DNA of 64,000 bases from Fibrobacter sp. (GCA_017649565.1 JAGCGO010000019.1:62001-126000), one strand, 5' to 3'. Counted from the first letter of the stretch, positions 45,450 to 53,948 are shown. A program made the numbers and translations. The notes: a model not told the origin generated them from the letters alone.

Positions 45450-46319
45450 CTATTTCCGACCTGCGTGCATCTGCTTCTTGCACTCGTACATGGAAGCATC
45501 CGCACTGTGCAGCATGTCGTCCATGTCCTTGTAGTCATCGGAGGAATGAGCCACACCGTACGCGAAGGTTACGGACTGGTCCACGATGGTAATGCCCGCA
45601 ACAGCCTTCTGCATGCGTTCCGCGCAGGTCAGGGCCCCCTGCCTGTCGGTATCGGGGCAAAGCACCATGAACTCGTCGCCACCCATACGGAACAGCACGT
45701 CGGAGTCGCGCAAAAGCTTCTTGACAACGCCTACCACGCTACGCAGCAGCAGGTCGCCGGCCTGGTGACCGTACTTGTCGTTGACCAGCTTGAGTCCGTT
45801 CAGGTCGAAGTACACCAGCGAGAACGTCGTCCCGTAACGCTTGCTGCGGGAGAACCATTCCCTGAGCGTGTACATGGCATGACGGCGGTTGTAGCACTTC
45901 GTCAAGTCGTCGGTCAGCGAGATGTCGCGCAGGAATCTGAGCGTTCTCGACAGGCGGATATGCACGTTGACGCGTGCGAGCAATATATCGGCGATAGCGG
46001 ACTTGCTGATGAAATCCGAAGCCCCGGAATGGAAGCCCTTCGTCACGCTGTCGGAATCCTCGCGGCTCGTGAGGAAGATAATCGGAAGATCGTCCAGGGC
46101 GTACATCTGCCGGATACGCAGACACACCTCGAACCCGTTTAAGCTCGGCATATTGATGTCAAGCAGGATAAGGTCCACCCTTTCATGTTCAAGTCGTTCA
46201 AGAGCCTCTTCGCCGGACGTGCAGGTCACGACACTGTAGCCGACATGCGACAAAAGCTCGCTGGTTTTGTCCAGCATTTCGACATTGTCGTCGACAATTA
46301 GAATTCTTTCCTCAACCAT
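45450..46319 (-). CDS. receiver-GGDEF diguanylate cyclase
   Basis: A 289-residue two-domain signalling protein. ATG at 46319 has GAGGGAAAC upstream; the longer frame is discarded. Receiver domain (~1-120): acidic pocket 'LIVDD', phospho-acceptor Asp in 'LILLDINMP', Thr in 'IIFLTSRE' and Lys in 'FISKS'. GGDEF domain (~130-289): 'SLTDDLTKCYNRRH', 'YFDLNGLKLVNDKYGHQAGD' and active site 'MGGDEF'. The Arg-x-x-Asp at the inhibitory site five residues before it is present ('RDSD'). It should make cyclic di-GMP from GTP under phosphorylation control, with product inhibition. No histidine kinase gene is adjacent. Confidence 0.95.
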   Translation of the reverse strand: MVEERILIVDDNVEMLDKTSELLSHVGYSVVTCTSGEEALERLEHERVDLILLDINMPSLNGFEVCLRIRQMYALDDLPIIFLTSREDSDSVTKGFHSGASDFISKSAIADILLARVNVHIRLSRTLRFLRDISLTDDLTKCYNRRHAMYTLREWFSRSKRYGTTFSLVYFDLNGLKLVNDKYGHQAGDLLLRSVVGVVKKLLRDSDVLFRMGGDEFMVLCPDTDRQGALTCAERMQKAVAGITIVDQSVTFAYGVAHSSDDYKDMDDMLHSADASMYECKKQMHAGRK

Positions 46320-46499
46320 GTTTCCCTCGCTGCGGAACACTACGAAACGCACCACAGCACATCTAATCTAATATTCTTTTGAAAAAAAAGACACCCCTGC
46401 GCAAAAGGAAATCTAGATACTCTTTTTTTTCGCCAAAAAAAGCCGTTTTTCCCATATAATGTAACATCTTTATAACAAACGTTGCTCTTACTGGGACCT

Positions 46500-47318
46500 C
46501 TAGAGGAATTCCAGCCGAGGAACTTCGGGCACCACGCCGCGGCGGAAAGCATACTCGAAAAACAACTTTAGCGACTCCTTGCGCTGATCCGTGAACCGGT
46601 AGTCCAACGCATTGTAGTATTCGTCCACTACAGGCCGCGGGAGGTTCACCGGGTACCGGGCCAACCAGCGGTCAAGTGCGGCGGTCTTGTCGTCGCGGAA
46701 CTTCGCGATGCTCTTCTGAGTCAATTCCATATAACGTTCCACGACCGGCCGGGTTTCTAGGCCGAGCGCCGACTTGGAAATGACCCACGCCCCGAACACG
46801 AACGGCACACCCTGCCAGGCCTGCCACAGCGTACCGAGGTCGTAACTGAAAACAAATCGATGCCGTTCGTTTTCCTCGAGTGCCTGGTCGCCAATCAGGA
46901 GACAGGCATCATCTTCCGGAATAACGGGGCCGCCATAGGCATAGACCGGCTTCAACGAGAACCGGTCTTCCAGGAGGATCCGTAACAGGGTAACGGAGGT
47001 TTCGCTCTGAGCCGTCATGCGGATGGACCTTCCGGAAAGATCCTCGATGGGAAACCTCGAGAAAAGCTTTACCGAACGGACTTCGAAACCGCAGGACGTG
47101 CAAAGGTCCGGCGAAAGGACGAACGCCCCGGGCTTCTGCGCGAACGTGATGGACGACGACGGGGACAGGTGGATGCGGCCTTCCTTGAGTCCCGCACAAT
47201 GGGCGCTGGGCGGCCCGTCCACAAAATCGACGCCGGGCACACCGGCACCTTCTCTCAAAAAGTCATGAAAGAACGGCGCACAGACCAAAAAAGGAATTCG
47301 ACCAACACAAATGTTCAT
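46500..47318 (-). CDS. mqnA: chorismate dehydratase, futalosine menaquinone pathway
   Basis: A 272-residue MqnA-type protein, which converts chorismate to 3-[(1-carboxyvinyl)oxy]benzoate, the first step of the futalosine route to menaquinone. It opens with the family pattern 'VGRIPFLVCAPFF', continues 'GLKEGRIHLSPSSSITFAQKPGAFVL', and has 'SETSVTLLRILLEDRF', 'ACLLIGDQAL' and 'DLGTLWQAWQGVPFVFGAWVI' as in MqnA/MqnD periplasmic-binding-protein folds. No signal peptide, as expected. A ribosome site is not obvious. Other mqn genes are not in the window. Menaquinone would serve fumarate reduction in a succinate producer (inference). Confidence 0.9.
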   Translation of the reverse strand: MNICVGRIPFLVCAPFFHDFLREGAGVPGVDFVDGPPSAHCAGLKEGRIHLSPSSSITFAQKPGAFVLSPDLCTSCGFEVRSVKLFSRFPIEDLSGRSIRMTAQSETSVTLLRILLEDRFSLKPVYAYGGPVIPEDDACLLIGDQALEENERHRFVFSYDLGTLWQAWQGVPFVFGAWVISKSALGLETRPVVERYMELTQKSIAKFRDDKTAALDRWLARYPVNLPRPVVDEYYNALDYRFTDQRKESLKLFFEYAFRRGVVPEVPRLEFL

Positions 47319-47397
47319 GCAAAAAAATTAATTTTTCTTCGCTAGCCTAATAAGGCAATCCACTGAACAAACGATTAAAGATAGTGATTAAGGTATA

Positions 47398-47688
47398 ATG
47401 GCTGTATTTCACGTTAAGAAAACCTCCGTTGGGGATGACCAAACGAGTCTGGTGTTCAAGGGAAAAATCGTCGAAGGGCCTATTAGCAAGGGCATGACGC
47501 TCGAAATTCCCGTGACCCAGGAAGCCGTCATCAAAATGGAAATTTTCAATGTCGTCCAGTTCGAAAAGCAGAAGGACGAAGACAAGAAAGTCGGGCTCGT
47601 CGTTGATTTCCGCGACCTCCCCGACGACATGGAAGTCATCATGGGACTGAACATCGCCGACGAAGACCTGACGGTCATCGGCGAATAA
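47398..47688 (+). CDS. small protein resembling a translation-factor beta-barrel domain
   Basis: A 96-residue protein from ATG 47398. 'TSLVFKGKIVEGPISKGMTLEIPV' and the closing 'DDMEVIMGLNIADEDLTVIGE' recall the domain 2 beta-barrel of EF-Tu-like factors ('G.V..G.I..G..v.i'), but no GTPase domain is present. Cytoplasmic, acidic. It lies 21 nt before the GH5 gene and is probably co-transcribed with it. Function unknown; the fold suggestion is weak. Confidence 0.75.
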   Translation: MAVFHVKKTSVGDDQTSLVFKGKIVEGPISKGMTLEIPVTQEAVIKMEIFNVVQFEKQKDEDKKVGLVVDFRDLPDDMEVIMGLNIADEDLTVIGE

Positions 47689-47709
47689 AAAAATCGGGAA
47701 AGGGATGTT

Positions 47710-48783
47710 ATGAAAAGAGAACGACTGCGCGGAGTGAATTTGGGCGGCTGGTTCAGCCAGGTAGACTGTATCGAAGAAAAGGACCCGGCTGGGTTCCCCG
47801 GAATTCTTGAACACATACGCACGTTCCTCTCTCCCGACGACTTCAAGCGAATCCGCGAGGCGGGGTTCAACCACGTGCGCTTGCCCGTGGACTACTTTAA
47901 CCTGTTCGAAACAGACAGTCTCAAGCCCAAGGACGAATTTTTTGTACTGCTGGACAAGGCGCTCAAGGACATCCAGGCAGCGGACCTCGATGTCATCCTC
48001 GACCTGCACAAGTGCCCCGGCCACGACTTCCACCTGGGATCGTACCAGGAGCAGCCCTTCTTTGTGGACCCAAAGGCCCGCGAAGGCGCCTGCAAGGTAT
48101 GGGCGTACATGGCCGAACGCTACAGCAACCAGCCGCGCGTGATGATGGAGCTCCTGAACGAGCCCGCCGGTACCGACTCCAAGGTTTGGGACAAGGTAAA
48201 AGACGAACTTTTCTGGACCATCCGCAAGCATGCGCCCAGGAACACCATCGTGGTGGGCAGCAACAAGTGGAACAGCGCCCGTGAATTCCAGTACCTGACC
48301 CCGCTCGACGACGACAACGCCATCTACAGTTTCCACACCTACACCCCGGTGACATTCACGCACCAGGGCGCCGCCTGGATTAGCGACCCGTTCTTCAAGA
48401 TCGAACGTCCCTGGCCCGGCGACTATGCCGCACCCGAACAGGGCGGCACCACGCGACTGGACGTAGAATACGGCAAGTGGGACAAAGCGAGATTGCAGGC
48501 AAGCATCCAGAACGCGCTAGACTTCCGCGCCAAATACGACCTGCCTGTCGCCTGCAACGAATTCGGCGTATACGTACAGGTCCCGCGCAAGTACCAAATC
48601 GCCTGGATGAAGGACTTCCTCGACATCCTGCGCGAAGCCGACGTGGGCTACAGCTACTGGAACTACAAGAACCTCGACTTCGGCATCGTCTCCAAGGGAG
48701 AGTCGCTGCACAACAGCCTGCCGCAATACGACAATCCGGATAGACTCGACAGCGAAATGCTGGAGATGCTGGCGAGAGGCTAG
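47710..48783 (+). CDS. GH5 glycoside hydrolase, no signal peptide
   Basis: A 357-residue GH5 enzyme. 'RGVNLGGWF' at the N-terminus, 'FNHVRLPVDYF', acid/base Glu in 'MMELLNEPAG' (~145) and nucleophile Glu in 'LPVACNEFGVY' (~285) are intact. Also 'IYSFHTYTPVTFTHQGAAW' and 'GYSYWNYKNLDFGI' of the barrel. GH5 enzymes of this type act on beta-1,4- or beta-1,3-linked glucans. The start MKRERLRG follows GGGATG, and no signal peptide or lipobox is present, so it is predicted cytoplasmic, perhaps acting on imported oligosaccharides. It follows the 96-residue protein gene. Confidence 0.93.
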   Translation: MKRERLRGVNLGGWFSQVDCIEEKDPAGFPGILEHIRTFLSPDDFKRIREAGFNHVRLPVDYFNLFETDSLKPKDEFFVLLDKALKDIQAADLDVILDLHKCPGHDFHLGSYQEQPFFVDPKAREGACKVWAYMAERYSNQPRVMMELLNEPAGTDSKVWDKVKDELFWTIRKHAPRNTIVVGSNKWNSAREFQYLTPLDDDNAIYSFHTYTPVTFTHQGAAWISDPFFKIERPWPGDYAAPEQGGTTRLDVEYGKWDKARLQASIQNALDFRAKYDLPVACNEFGVYVQVPRKYQIAWMKDFLDILREADVGYSYWNYKNLDFGIVSKGESLHNSLPQYDNPDRLDSEMLEMLARG

Positions 48784-48793
48784 ACGAGAGAAC

Positions 48794-48880
48794 GCTCGCA
48801 AGCGAGCTACAGACGAAAGACGAGAGAGGTTAGTAGTTAGGATCTAGGGATTGTCATGCTCGGCTTGGCCGGGCATCTCC
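48794..48880. repeat. heptamer tract C1 and REP-like palindrome copy 2
   Basis: The spacer after the GH5 stop holds a short palindrome (GCTCGC/GCGAGC, 48794-48807). Heptamer-phased words (AAGACGA, GAGAGGT, TAGTAGT, TAGGATC) fill 48812-48851. The second copy of the 29-bp REP-like element lies at 48852-48880 (25 of 29 identical to 21420-21448 on the opposite strand). Confidence 0.6.
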
Positions 48881-48902
48881 TCTTGTTCTGTGAAGAAGGA
48901 GG

Positions 48903-48969
48903 TCCCCGACCATGCTTCAGCGTTGCTCACTTCGGCAAAGCTCAGTACAGGCAGCACAGGCGTCGGGGA
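48903..48969. repeat. inverted repeat in the GH5-OMP spacer
   Basis: TCCCCGAC (48903-48910) and GTCGGGGA (48962-48969) enclose 51 bp. The 320-bp spacer 48784-49103 holds no plausible gene; it is made of this element and the flanking heptamer tracts. Confidence 0.45.
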
Positions 48970-48990
48970 AGACATCTAATTAAATCATCT

Positions 48991-49102
48991 CATTCCACAT
49001 CCCACATTACACATCCCACATTTCTCATAGCTCACGGCTCATAGCCGACAGCAGACACCTCGTGCCTCGTGCCTCGAACCTGGAGCCTCGAACCTCGAGC
49101 CT
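48991..49102. repeat. degenerate 7-bp periodic tract C2, 16 heptamers
   Basis: Sixteen consecutive heptamers in strict phase. They drift from CATCCCA-type words through CATAGCT and GACACCT to CGTGCCT and CGAACCT. By hand, 74 of 105 lag-7 comparisons match, against about a quarter expected. The tract ends next to the stop codon of the convergent OMP gene (49104). Read from that gene it begins AGGCTCG, AGGTTCG, like tract E. Confidence 0.85.
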
Positions 49103-49103
49103 A

Positions 49104-49565
49104 TTACAGCTCTACCAATATGCCGGCTTGCAGATAAACGTATCCCTTGCCTCGGTCCTCGAGGAACTGGAAGCCGCCCATCAACAGGATAGAGGAATAG
49201 TCCCCGTTCTTGATATCGAAACCGCCGCCGGCGCGCCATATCATCTGGCTGTCGTCGCCAAAGGCATAGCCGATATCGCCAGTCACTACAGGCAACGTCT
49301 GCCCGCCAATCGGCAAGCGGATCCAGGCCGATGCCATCACGGGAATGTACCCGACGTTGTCCAGCTCGTTGTAACCGCCGCCAATGCCAAAGAACACCAT
49401 CTGGTCGATAGGATACCAGACATGCCCGAACACATTCAAGTTGAACGATGTCATGTCGCTCACCGCGTTTACGATACCGCCCTGGACATCCATGGTGAAA
49501 GCGTTCGCCTTCGTCGCCGAAAACGACAAGGCACAGACAAACAGGATTGCAAGCAAGCGTCTCAT
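49104..49565 (-). CDS. small outer-membrane beta-barrel protein
   Basis: A 153-residue exported protein. Signal peptide 'MRRLLAILFVCALSFSATKANA'; alternating strands with Gly/aromatic girdles ('VFGHVWYPIDQMVFFGIGGGYNEL', 'SSILLMGGFQFLEDRGKGYVYLQAGILVEL') suggest a small 8-strand barrel. AGGAGATGAA precedes the ATG. It starts 8 nt after the stop of the glycosyltransferase gene, so it is the last gene of the clpP-ftsY operon. Function unknown. Confidence 0.85.
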   Translation of the reverse strand: MRRLLAILFVCALSFSATKANAFTMDVQGGIVNAVSDMTSFNLNVFGHVWYPIDQMVFFGIGGGYNELDNVGYIPVMASAWIRLPIGGQTLPVVTGDIGYAFGDDSQMIWRAGGGFDIKNGDYSSILLMGGFQFLEDRGKGYVYLQAGILVEL

Positions 49566-49573
49566 TTCATCTC

Positions 49574-50743
49574 CTATGCGTCATCGTCACCGCGGGCCTC
49601 ACGGGCCCAGCCGCCACTCTTTTCTTTTTTGAACGAAAGAAAGAAACCTTTCAACATCGCCACGTTCATCGTGATGAAATAATACGCGTGAGGAACCATG
49701 CGCGACACGCCCACGATGATGCATAAAACTATCACGCCAAAGAAAACCTGGTAAAACAGGCCCTTCGGCAAAAGAATCGCGTTACATAGCGCAAGCAAGA
49801 TGAAAATATGGGGAGAGAACCAACGCACGACTTTATGGCAGAAGAACAGGTACGCCCGCAGCGGGCGGAGCGGATTCAACAGCGGGAGATACGAAATCAG
49901 GTAGTTGAAGTTGGCACGGCCGATACGGACCTTGCGGCGATACTCGCCCGAGGATTCCTTCGACGTCTGTTCCGTACCGATGGCACTGCCCACGAACGTA
50001 CTGTAATAACCCTTCTGCAGAATCTTTGTTGTAATGTAGAAGTCGTCCATGACGCTCTTCTTCACCGGAAGTTCCGTATAAAGTTCCCTGCGGATTGCAT
50101 AGAGCGCACCGTTGCCGCCAATCAACAAGTCCAGCGCACCCTCGAACTTTTTCATCTCGGATTCCAGGTCCCAGTAGGAACTTTCGCCCTTGCCCAAAAC
50201 GCTGCCGCTACGGTCCGACAAAATGAGGTGACCACAGACGCAACCCATCTTATTGTCGACAAACGGGCCCACCAGTTTACGTACCGCATTGGGGAAGAAC
50301 ATCGTATTCGCATCGCTAAACACGAGGATGTCGCCTGTCGCATACGTGACAAGCCTATTCAGCATGGCGGCCTTGCCTGCATTCTTGGGAGCCTTTACCA
50401 GCGTAATTCCCTGGTCGGCATAACTGGCGACAATTTCTGCAGTCCTGTCCGCAGAGCCGTCATCACCGATGAGGACCTGCAACTTTTCCTTGGGATAGTC
50501 TATCGAGAGGACATTGTGGATCTTGCGTTCGATGACCGCTTCCTCGTTATAGGCCGAAACCAATATGGAGACTGTCGGCAAATAACTCGACGAAGGCTGC
50601 GGCTTGCGCCTACGCTTGAAAATCTCGCTTACGAACGGGAGCGTTATCGGGAACAGCGCATAGCAAAGCACCAGCAAGGACAACGATATCCAGAAGCCGA
50701 TCTGCGCCACAAAATAAACCTGTTCCATTACCGCGCTATCCAT
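49574..50743 (-). CDS. family 2 glycosyltransferase, membrane-bound
   Basis: A 389-residue processive-type GT2. Hydrophobic N-terminal segment (~8-30), cytosolic GT-A domain (~50-290) with 'PTVSILVSAYNEEAVIE', 'IGDDGSADRT', 'VFSDANTMF' (DxD-like), 'GGNGALYAIRR' and 'MDDFYITTKILQKGY', the acceptor-site Asp. 'RRKVRIGRANF' stands at the usual QxxRW position without the Trp. Two to three C-terminal membrane segments follow (~305-375). It probably builds an envelope or exopolysaccharide. Start is ATG 50743, overlapping the thioredoxin gene; ATG 50728, overlapping its stop as TAATG, is equally possible. Confidence 0.9.
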   Translation of the reverse strand: MDSAVMEQVYFVAQIGFWISLSLLVLCYALFPITLPFVSEIFKRRRKPQPSSSYLPTVSILVSAYNEEAVIERKIHNVLSIDYPKEKLQVLIGDDGSADRTAEIVASYADQGITLVKAPKNAGKAAMLNRLVTYATGDILVFSDANTMFFPNAVRKLVGPFVDNKMGCVCGHLILSDRSGSVLGKGESSYWDLESEMKKFEGALDLLIGGNGALYAIRRELYTELPVKKSVMDDFYITTKILQKGYYSTFVGSAIGTEQTSKESSGEYRRKVRIGRANFNYLISYLPLLNPLRPLRAYLFFCHKVVRWFSPHIFILLALCNAILLPKGLFYQVFFGVIVLCIIVGVSRMVPHAYYFITMNVAMLKGFFLSFKKEKSGGWAREARGDDDA

Positions 50744-51192
50744 TCTTTTTCTTTCGTCAAAAATTGATTCAACAAGAACCGCATATCCGAGACATCCAGC
50801 GACTGCGTGAGAGTCAAGATGCTCATCCCCTTCGGGGCAACCAGCACGTATGACGGCACCGCAGACAATTCCCACACATCAAAATAGCATCGTTCCACCG
50901 TTTTGGCCTGGCCATCGCACATAATCGAGTCCTGAGACTCGGCATTCAGCTTTACCGGGATGAACCTGGAATTCAAAAGCGTCGCCACACTGGGGTCCGA
51001 GTACACGTTTTTCTCCATGACCTGGCAGGGGATGCACCAGTCGGCATACACCGACACAAACATGAGCTTCGATTCCTTCGCGGCCTTCTTGAGCCCCTCC
51101 GTGTAGGAAAGCCAGTGGACCTTAGTGTCCTTCTTCAGAGGCACCGCGAAAGCGAAACAGGCGCTCAGGAGCATCAGCAGGGCTATCCTCAT
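50728..51192 (-). CDS. exported thioredoxin-fold protein
   Basis: A 154-residue protein with signal peptide 'MRIALLMLLSACFAFA' and a thioredoxin-like fold. 'KLMFVSVYADWCIPCQVMEKNVYSDP' holds the redox pair C-I-P-C (~57-60). The cis-Pro lies in 'SAVPSYVLVAPKG'. This resembles the DsbD C-terminal/thioredoxin_7 group that reduces or transfers electrons in the periplasm. An extra Cys pair ('IMCDGQAKTVERCYF') could form a second disulfide. The start overlaps the upstream lipoprotein stop by ATGA, and its own stop overlaps the GT2 start, so it is co-translated in the operon. Confidence 0.9.
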   Translation of the reverse strand: MRIALLMLLSACFAFAVPLKKDTKVHWLSYTEGLKKAAKESKLMFVSVYADWCIPCQVMEKNVYSDPSVATLLNSRFIPVKLNAESQDSIMCDGQAKTVERCYFDVWELSAVPSYVLVAPKGMSILTLTQSLDVSDMRFLLNQFLTKEKEWIAR

Positions 51193-51548
51193 TTTTTCTT
51201 TCCCTTCTTTCCCGGCGTTTCGAGCGGATTCCCGAGCAACGAATCGATATGGCGGACAACGGCCTGCTCGAACGGGACCCAGCGGCTATCGTCTTCAAGG
51301 ATTTCGTCGACGGCTTTCTTGTAGGATTCAAGCGTGTAGCCGTGCTTTTCGACAATGCTCTTGCGGGCGAGCCGCGCTTCCGGGGTCTCGGTCCCGAGGG
51401 ACTGTTCCATGACCCGGATGTCCACGTAAGTGGTAACAAGCCTGGAATCTATCGAGGGGGCTCCCTGGTCACAGGCGCAGAGCATACAGCCCAAGACGCA
51501 AAGCAACACAGCGCATATTCGCCATGTCCATTGCCGTCCAAACCGCAT
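51189..51548 (-). CDS. small lipoprotein, DUF4296-like
   Basis: A 119-residue lipoprotein; ATG at 51548 is preferred to a GTG four codons earlier. Lipobox 'LGCMLCAC' (~26). The rest is helical and charged: 'VTTYVDIRVMEQSLG', 'ARKSIVEKHGYTLESYKKAVDEILEDD', Lys-rich end 'GKKGKKK'. The pattern of a short helical lipoprotein with 'Y...HG...E.Y..A...' recalls DUF4296 lipoproteins of Bacteroidota, a tentative link. It lies 18 nt after ftsY and overlaps the thioredoxin gene by 4 nt. Confidence 0.8.
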   Translation of the reverse strand: MRFGRQWTWRICAVLLCVLGCMLCACDQGAPSIDSRLVTTYVDIRVMEQSLGTETPEARLARKSIVEKHGYTLESYKKAVDEILEDDSRWVPFEQAVVRHIDSLLGNPLETPGKKGKKK

Positions 51549-51566
51549 CCAGCCCTGCACCTTCGG

Positions 51567-52487
51567 CTACCTCGCCTCTTCGAGGGCGTTCTCGAAAAGT
51601 CCGTCGATATATTCGCGCTTGTTGAATTCCACGAGCTGGTCAATCTGTTCGCCCATGCCCACCCAGCGGATGGGAATCTGGAGTGAGCTCGTGATGGAGA
51701 GCACCGAACCGCCACGCGCCGTGCCGTCCAGTTTGGTCACGACAAGACCGGTGAGCGGGAAGCTCTGGTTGAAAATCTTCGTCTGGTTGATAGTGTTCTG
51801 GCCGGTGTTTCCGTCGATGACGAGCCACATGTCCTGCGGGAAGTCCGGATTTACCTTCTTCATCACGCGGACGATTTTCTTGAGTTCCTCCATCAAGTAA
51901 TCCTTGTTGTGGAGGCGCCCCGCCGTATCGACGATAAGGACATCGCAACCGCGCGCAACTGCCGCCTGGCAAGCATCGTAGGCAACCGCAGCCGGATCGC
52001 TGCCTTCCTGGTGCTTCACGAACTCGGCACCGCTGCGCTGCGCCCAGGTCTCGAGCTGGTCAATAGCCGCGGCACGGAACGTATCGCAGGCGGCGATCAT
52101 CACCTTCTTGCCTTCGTTCTTCCAGCGGGCGGCGAGCTTGCCGATAGTCGTCGTCTTGCCGGCGCCGTTCACGCCGATGACAAGAACCACATGAGGCTTG
52201 CCCTTGAGTTCAAAAGCGGGAGGATCCTTCAGGAGGCGTTCGGCCTCGCTGCGCATGATATCGAGCACCTGCTCCGTCGTGAGCGACTTGCCGAGCGCAT
52301 TTTCGCGGAGGGCGTCCGTCAGCAAAAACGCGGCCTCGACACCCACGTCCGCCTTGATCAGGTGTTCTTCCAGTTCTTCCAGGGTGTCGTCGGTAATCTT
52401 GCCGGCGCCGACAATACCCTTGAGTTCGCCTATCAGGGCGTCACGGGTCTTCGAAAGCCCGTTCTTTATCGCAGAAAATAAACCCAT
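51567..52487 (-). CDS. ftsY: signal recognition particle receptor FtsY
   Basis: A 306-residue SRP receptor GTPase that docks ribosome-SRP complexes at the inner membrane. N domain (~1-85), then NG GTPase: G1 '[15 protein letters not shown]' (~105), '[15 protein letters not shown]', G3 '[20 protein letters not shown]', G4 '[11 protein letters not shown]' and '[14 protein letters not shown]'. The acidic A domain of E. coli FtsY is absent, as in many bacteria. The ATG overlaps the clpP stop by one base (TAATG). Confidence 0.97.
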   Translation of the reverse strand: MGLFSAIKNGLSKTRDALIGELKGIVGAGKITDDTLEELEEHLIKADVGVEAAFLLTDALRENALGKSLTTEQVLDIMRSEAERLLKDPPAFELKGKPHVVLVIGVNGAGKTTTIGKLAARWKNEGKKVMIAACDTFRAAAIDQLETWAQRSGAEFVKHQEGSDPAAVAYDACQAAVARGCDVLIVDTAGRLHNKDYLMEELKKIVRVMKKVNPDFPQDMWLVIDGNTGQNTINQTKIFNQSFPLTGLVVTKLDGTARGGSVLSITSSLQIPIRWVGMGEQIDQLVEFNKREYIDGLFENALEEAR

Positions 52488-53068
52488 TAGATAAGACTCT
52501 CGACTTTGTCCACAAGACCGTAGGCCTTAGCCTCTTCCGCCGACATGAAGTTATCGCGTTCCGTATCCCGGTCGATTTCCTCGATGGTATGTCCGGTCGT
52601 CTCGGCAAGGATCTTGCCCGTGATTCCGCGGATGCGCAACATCTCTTCGGCCTGGATCTGGATATCGCTCGCCGGGGCGACGATTTCGCCGTGGATGAGC
52701 GGCTGGTGGATCATGATGCGGGCGTTCGGCCATGCGGCACGCTTGCCCTTGGCACCGGCAGTCAAGAGGACGGCACCCATGGAGGCCGCCTGGCCGCAGC
52801 ACACCGTGACCACGTCACTCTCGATAGCGTTCATGCAGTCATAAATGGCAAGACCGCTACTGATAACGCCACCCGGGCTGTTGATGAAAAGCACGATGTC
52901 GTCGTGGTTCAGGGAATCCAGGTACAGAAGTTGCTGCACGACCTTTGCCGCGCTGTCATCATCGATGGCGCCCCACAAAAAGATGCGGCGCTTCGAAGAC
53001 AGATACTCTTCGGCCTTCTTCAAAAATTCCGGGGTGGACTTCTCGTTCTTGTCTTTGCAATCTGCCAT
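52487..53068 (-). CDS. clpP: ATP-dependent Clp protease proteolytic subunit
   Basis: A 193-residue ClpP serine protease subunit; it forms the two-ring chamber that degrades proteins unfolded by ClpX/ClpA. The catalytic triad is visible: Ser in 'GQAASMGA' (~98), His in 'RIMIHQP' (~123) and Asp in 'DRDTERDNFMS' (~172). 'LFINSPGGVISSGLAIYDCM' is typical. AAAGGAATACTT precedes the ATG. Here clpP leads an operon with ftsY and envelope genes instead of clpX. Confidence 0.96.
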   Translation of the reverse strand: MADCKDKNEKSTPEFLKKAEEYLSSKRRIFLWGAIDDDSAAKVVQQLLYLDSLNHDDIVLFINSPGGVISSGLAIYDCMNAIESDVVTVCCGQAASMGAVLLTAGAKGKRAAWPNARIMIHQPLIHGEIVAPASDIQIQAEEMLRIRGITGKILAETTGHTIEEIDRDTERDNFMSAEEAKAYGLVDKVESLI

Positions 53069-53165
53069 AAGTATTCCTTTTCTTTACAGCGACAAGTTAG
53101 CAATTTCGCAGGCGCTCTGCCGAGCCACAGCATCGGCAGAACACCATTTTTAGTATCTTTGCGGC

Positions 53166-53948
53166 ATGCAGAGAAAGGACGCAAGCAAGGCTACGAAGAA
53201 GAACCTGGTTGGGCTCATCAGCCCGCATGTCCTTTCCGCGGCCGAGGCCGATCCAATCAGCCCGGTGGTCATGGACCTCCAGGCCTGCGACATGCTCGAA
53301 ATCCGCTACGACTGGTTCGAAAAAAGCCTGTGGCCAGGCCTTTCCGCCCGTGTCCGCAAGATTGCCCCGGACGCAGAACAGATCGGCACGATCCGCCTCG
53401 CCCGCGACGGCGGAACATTCCCCGACGACAGTGCCGTGGAACGACCCGCGCTATGGCAATCCATCTTTGCCGCACAGGAAGTCCCCGAATGGATGGACCT
53501 CGAGCGCGACTGCCTCCACGACTACGACGCCCTGGCCGAACTTGCCACGCCGCACGGCACGCGCATCATCGTCTCGGAACACAACTTTGTTCGCATCCCC
53601 ACGCTTCTCGAACTGAAAAAGTTCGCCCAGGACGTCCAGCGGGTCAAGGCGGCGGGACTCAAGATCGCAGCCATGAGCAACGGTCCGCTCGACTGCCAGA
53701 GACTCTACCAGTTCATAAGCAAGAACGCCAAAAATTTTGAAATGTTTGCCGCATTCGGTATGGGCAAAACGGGCAAGCCGTCCAGGATATGGTCGCTCCA
53801 CGAAGGAGCAAACCTTACCTACGGGTCCATAGAGATCAATGCCGCCCCCGGACAAATCGACGTCATGACCATGAAAAAAGCCATAGACGCCCTCGGCAAT
53901 TTTTCTTCCGAAAACGATATAGCGGCGTTTTTGAACAAATTTGAGTAA
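53166..53948 (+). CDS. aroD: type I 3-dehydroquinate dehydratase
   Basis: A 260-residue class I enzyme of the shikimate pathway (3-dehydroquinate to 3-dehydroshikimate). Motifs: 'DMLEIRYDWFE' (~42), catalytic His in 'IIVSEHNF' (~140), Schiff-base Lys in 'GLKIAAMS' (~165), and the Arg/Gln substrate site in 'MGKTGKPSRIWSLHEGANLTYGSI' and 'APGQIDV'. Length is normal. It is divergent from clpP with ~97 bp between. Confidence 0.93.
   Translation: MQRKDASKATKKNLVGLISPHVLSAAEADPISPVVMDLQACDMLEIRYDWFEKSLWPGLSARVRKIAPDAEQIGTIRLARDGGTFPDDSAVERPALWQSIFAAQEVPEWMDLERDCLHDYDALAELATPHGTRIIVSEHNFVRIPTLLELKKFAQDVQRVKAAGLKIAAMSNGPLDCQRLYQFISKNAKNFEMFAAFGMGKTGKPSRIWSLHEGANLTYGSIEINAAPGQIDVMTMKKAIDALGNFSSENDIAAFLNKFE

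Noticed and set aside
46320-46499. Possible regulatory RNA or promoter region between the GGDEF gene and mqnA
   Set aside because: AT-rich spacer with A and T runs only; no convincing hairpin, repeat or promoter pair was seen.
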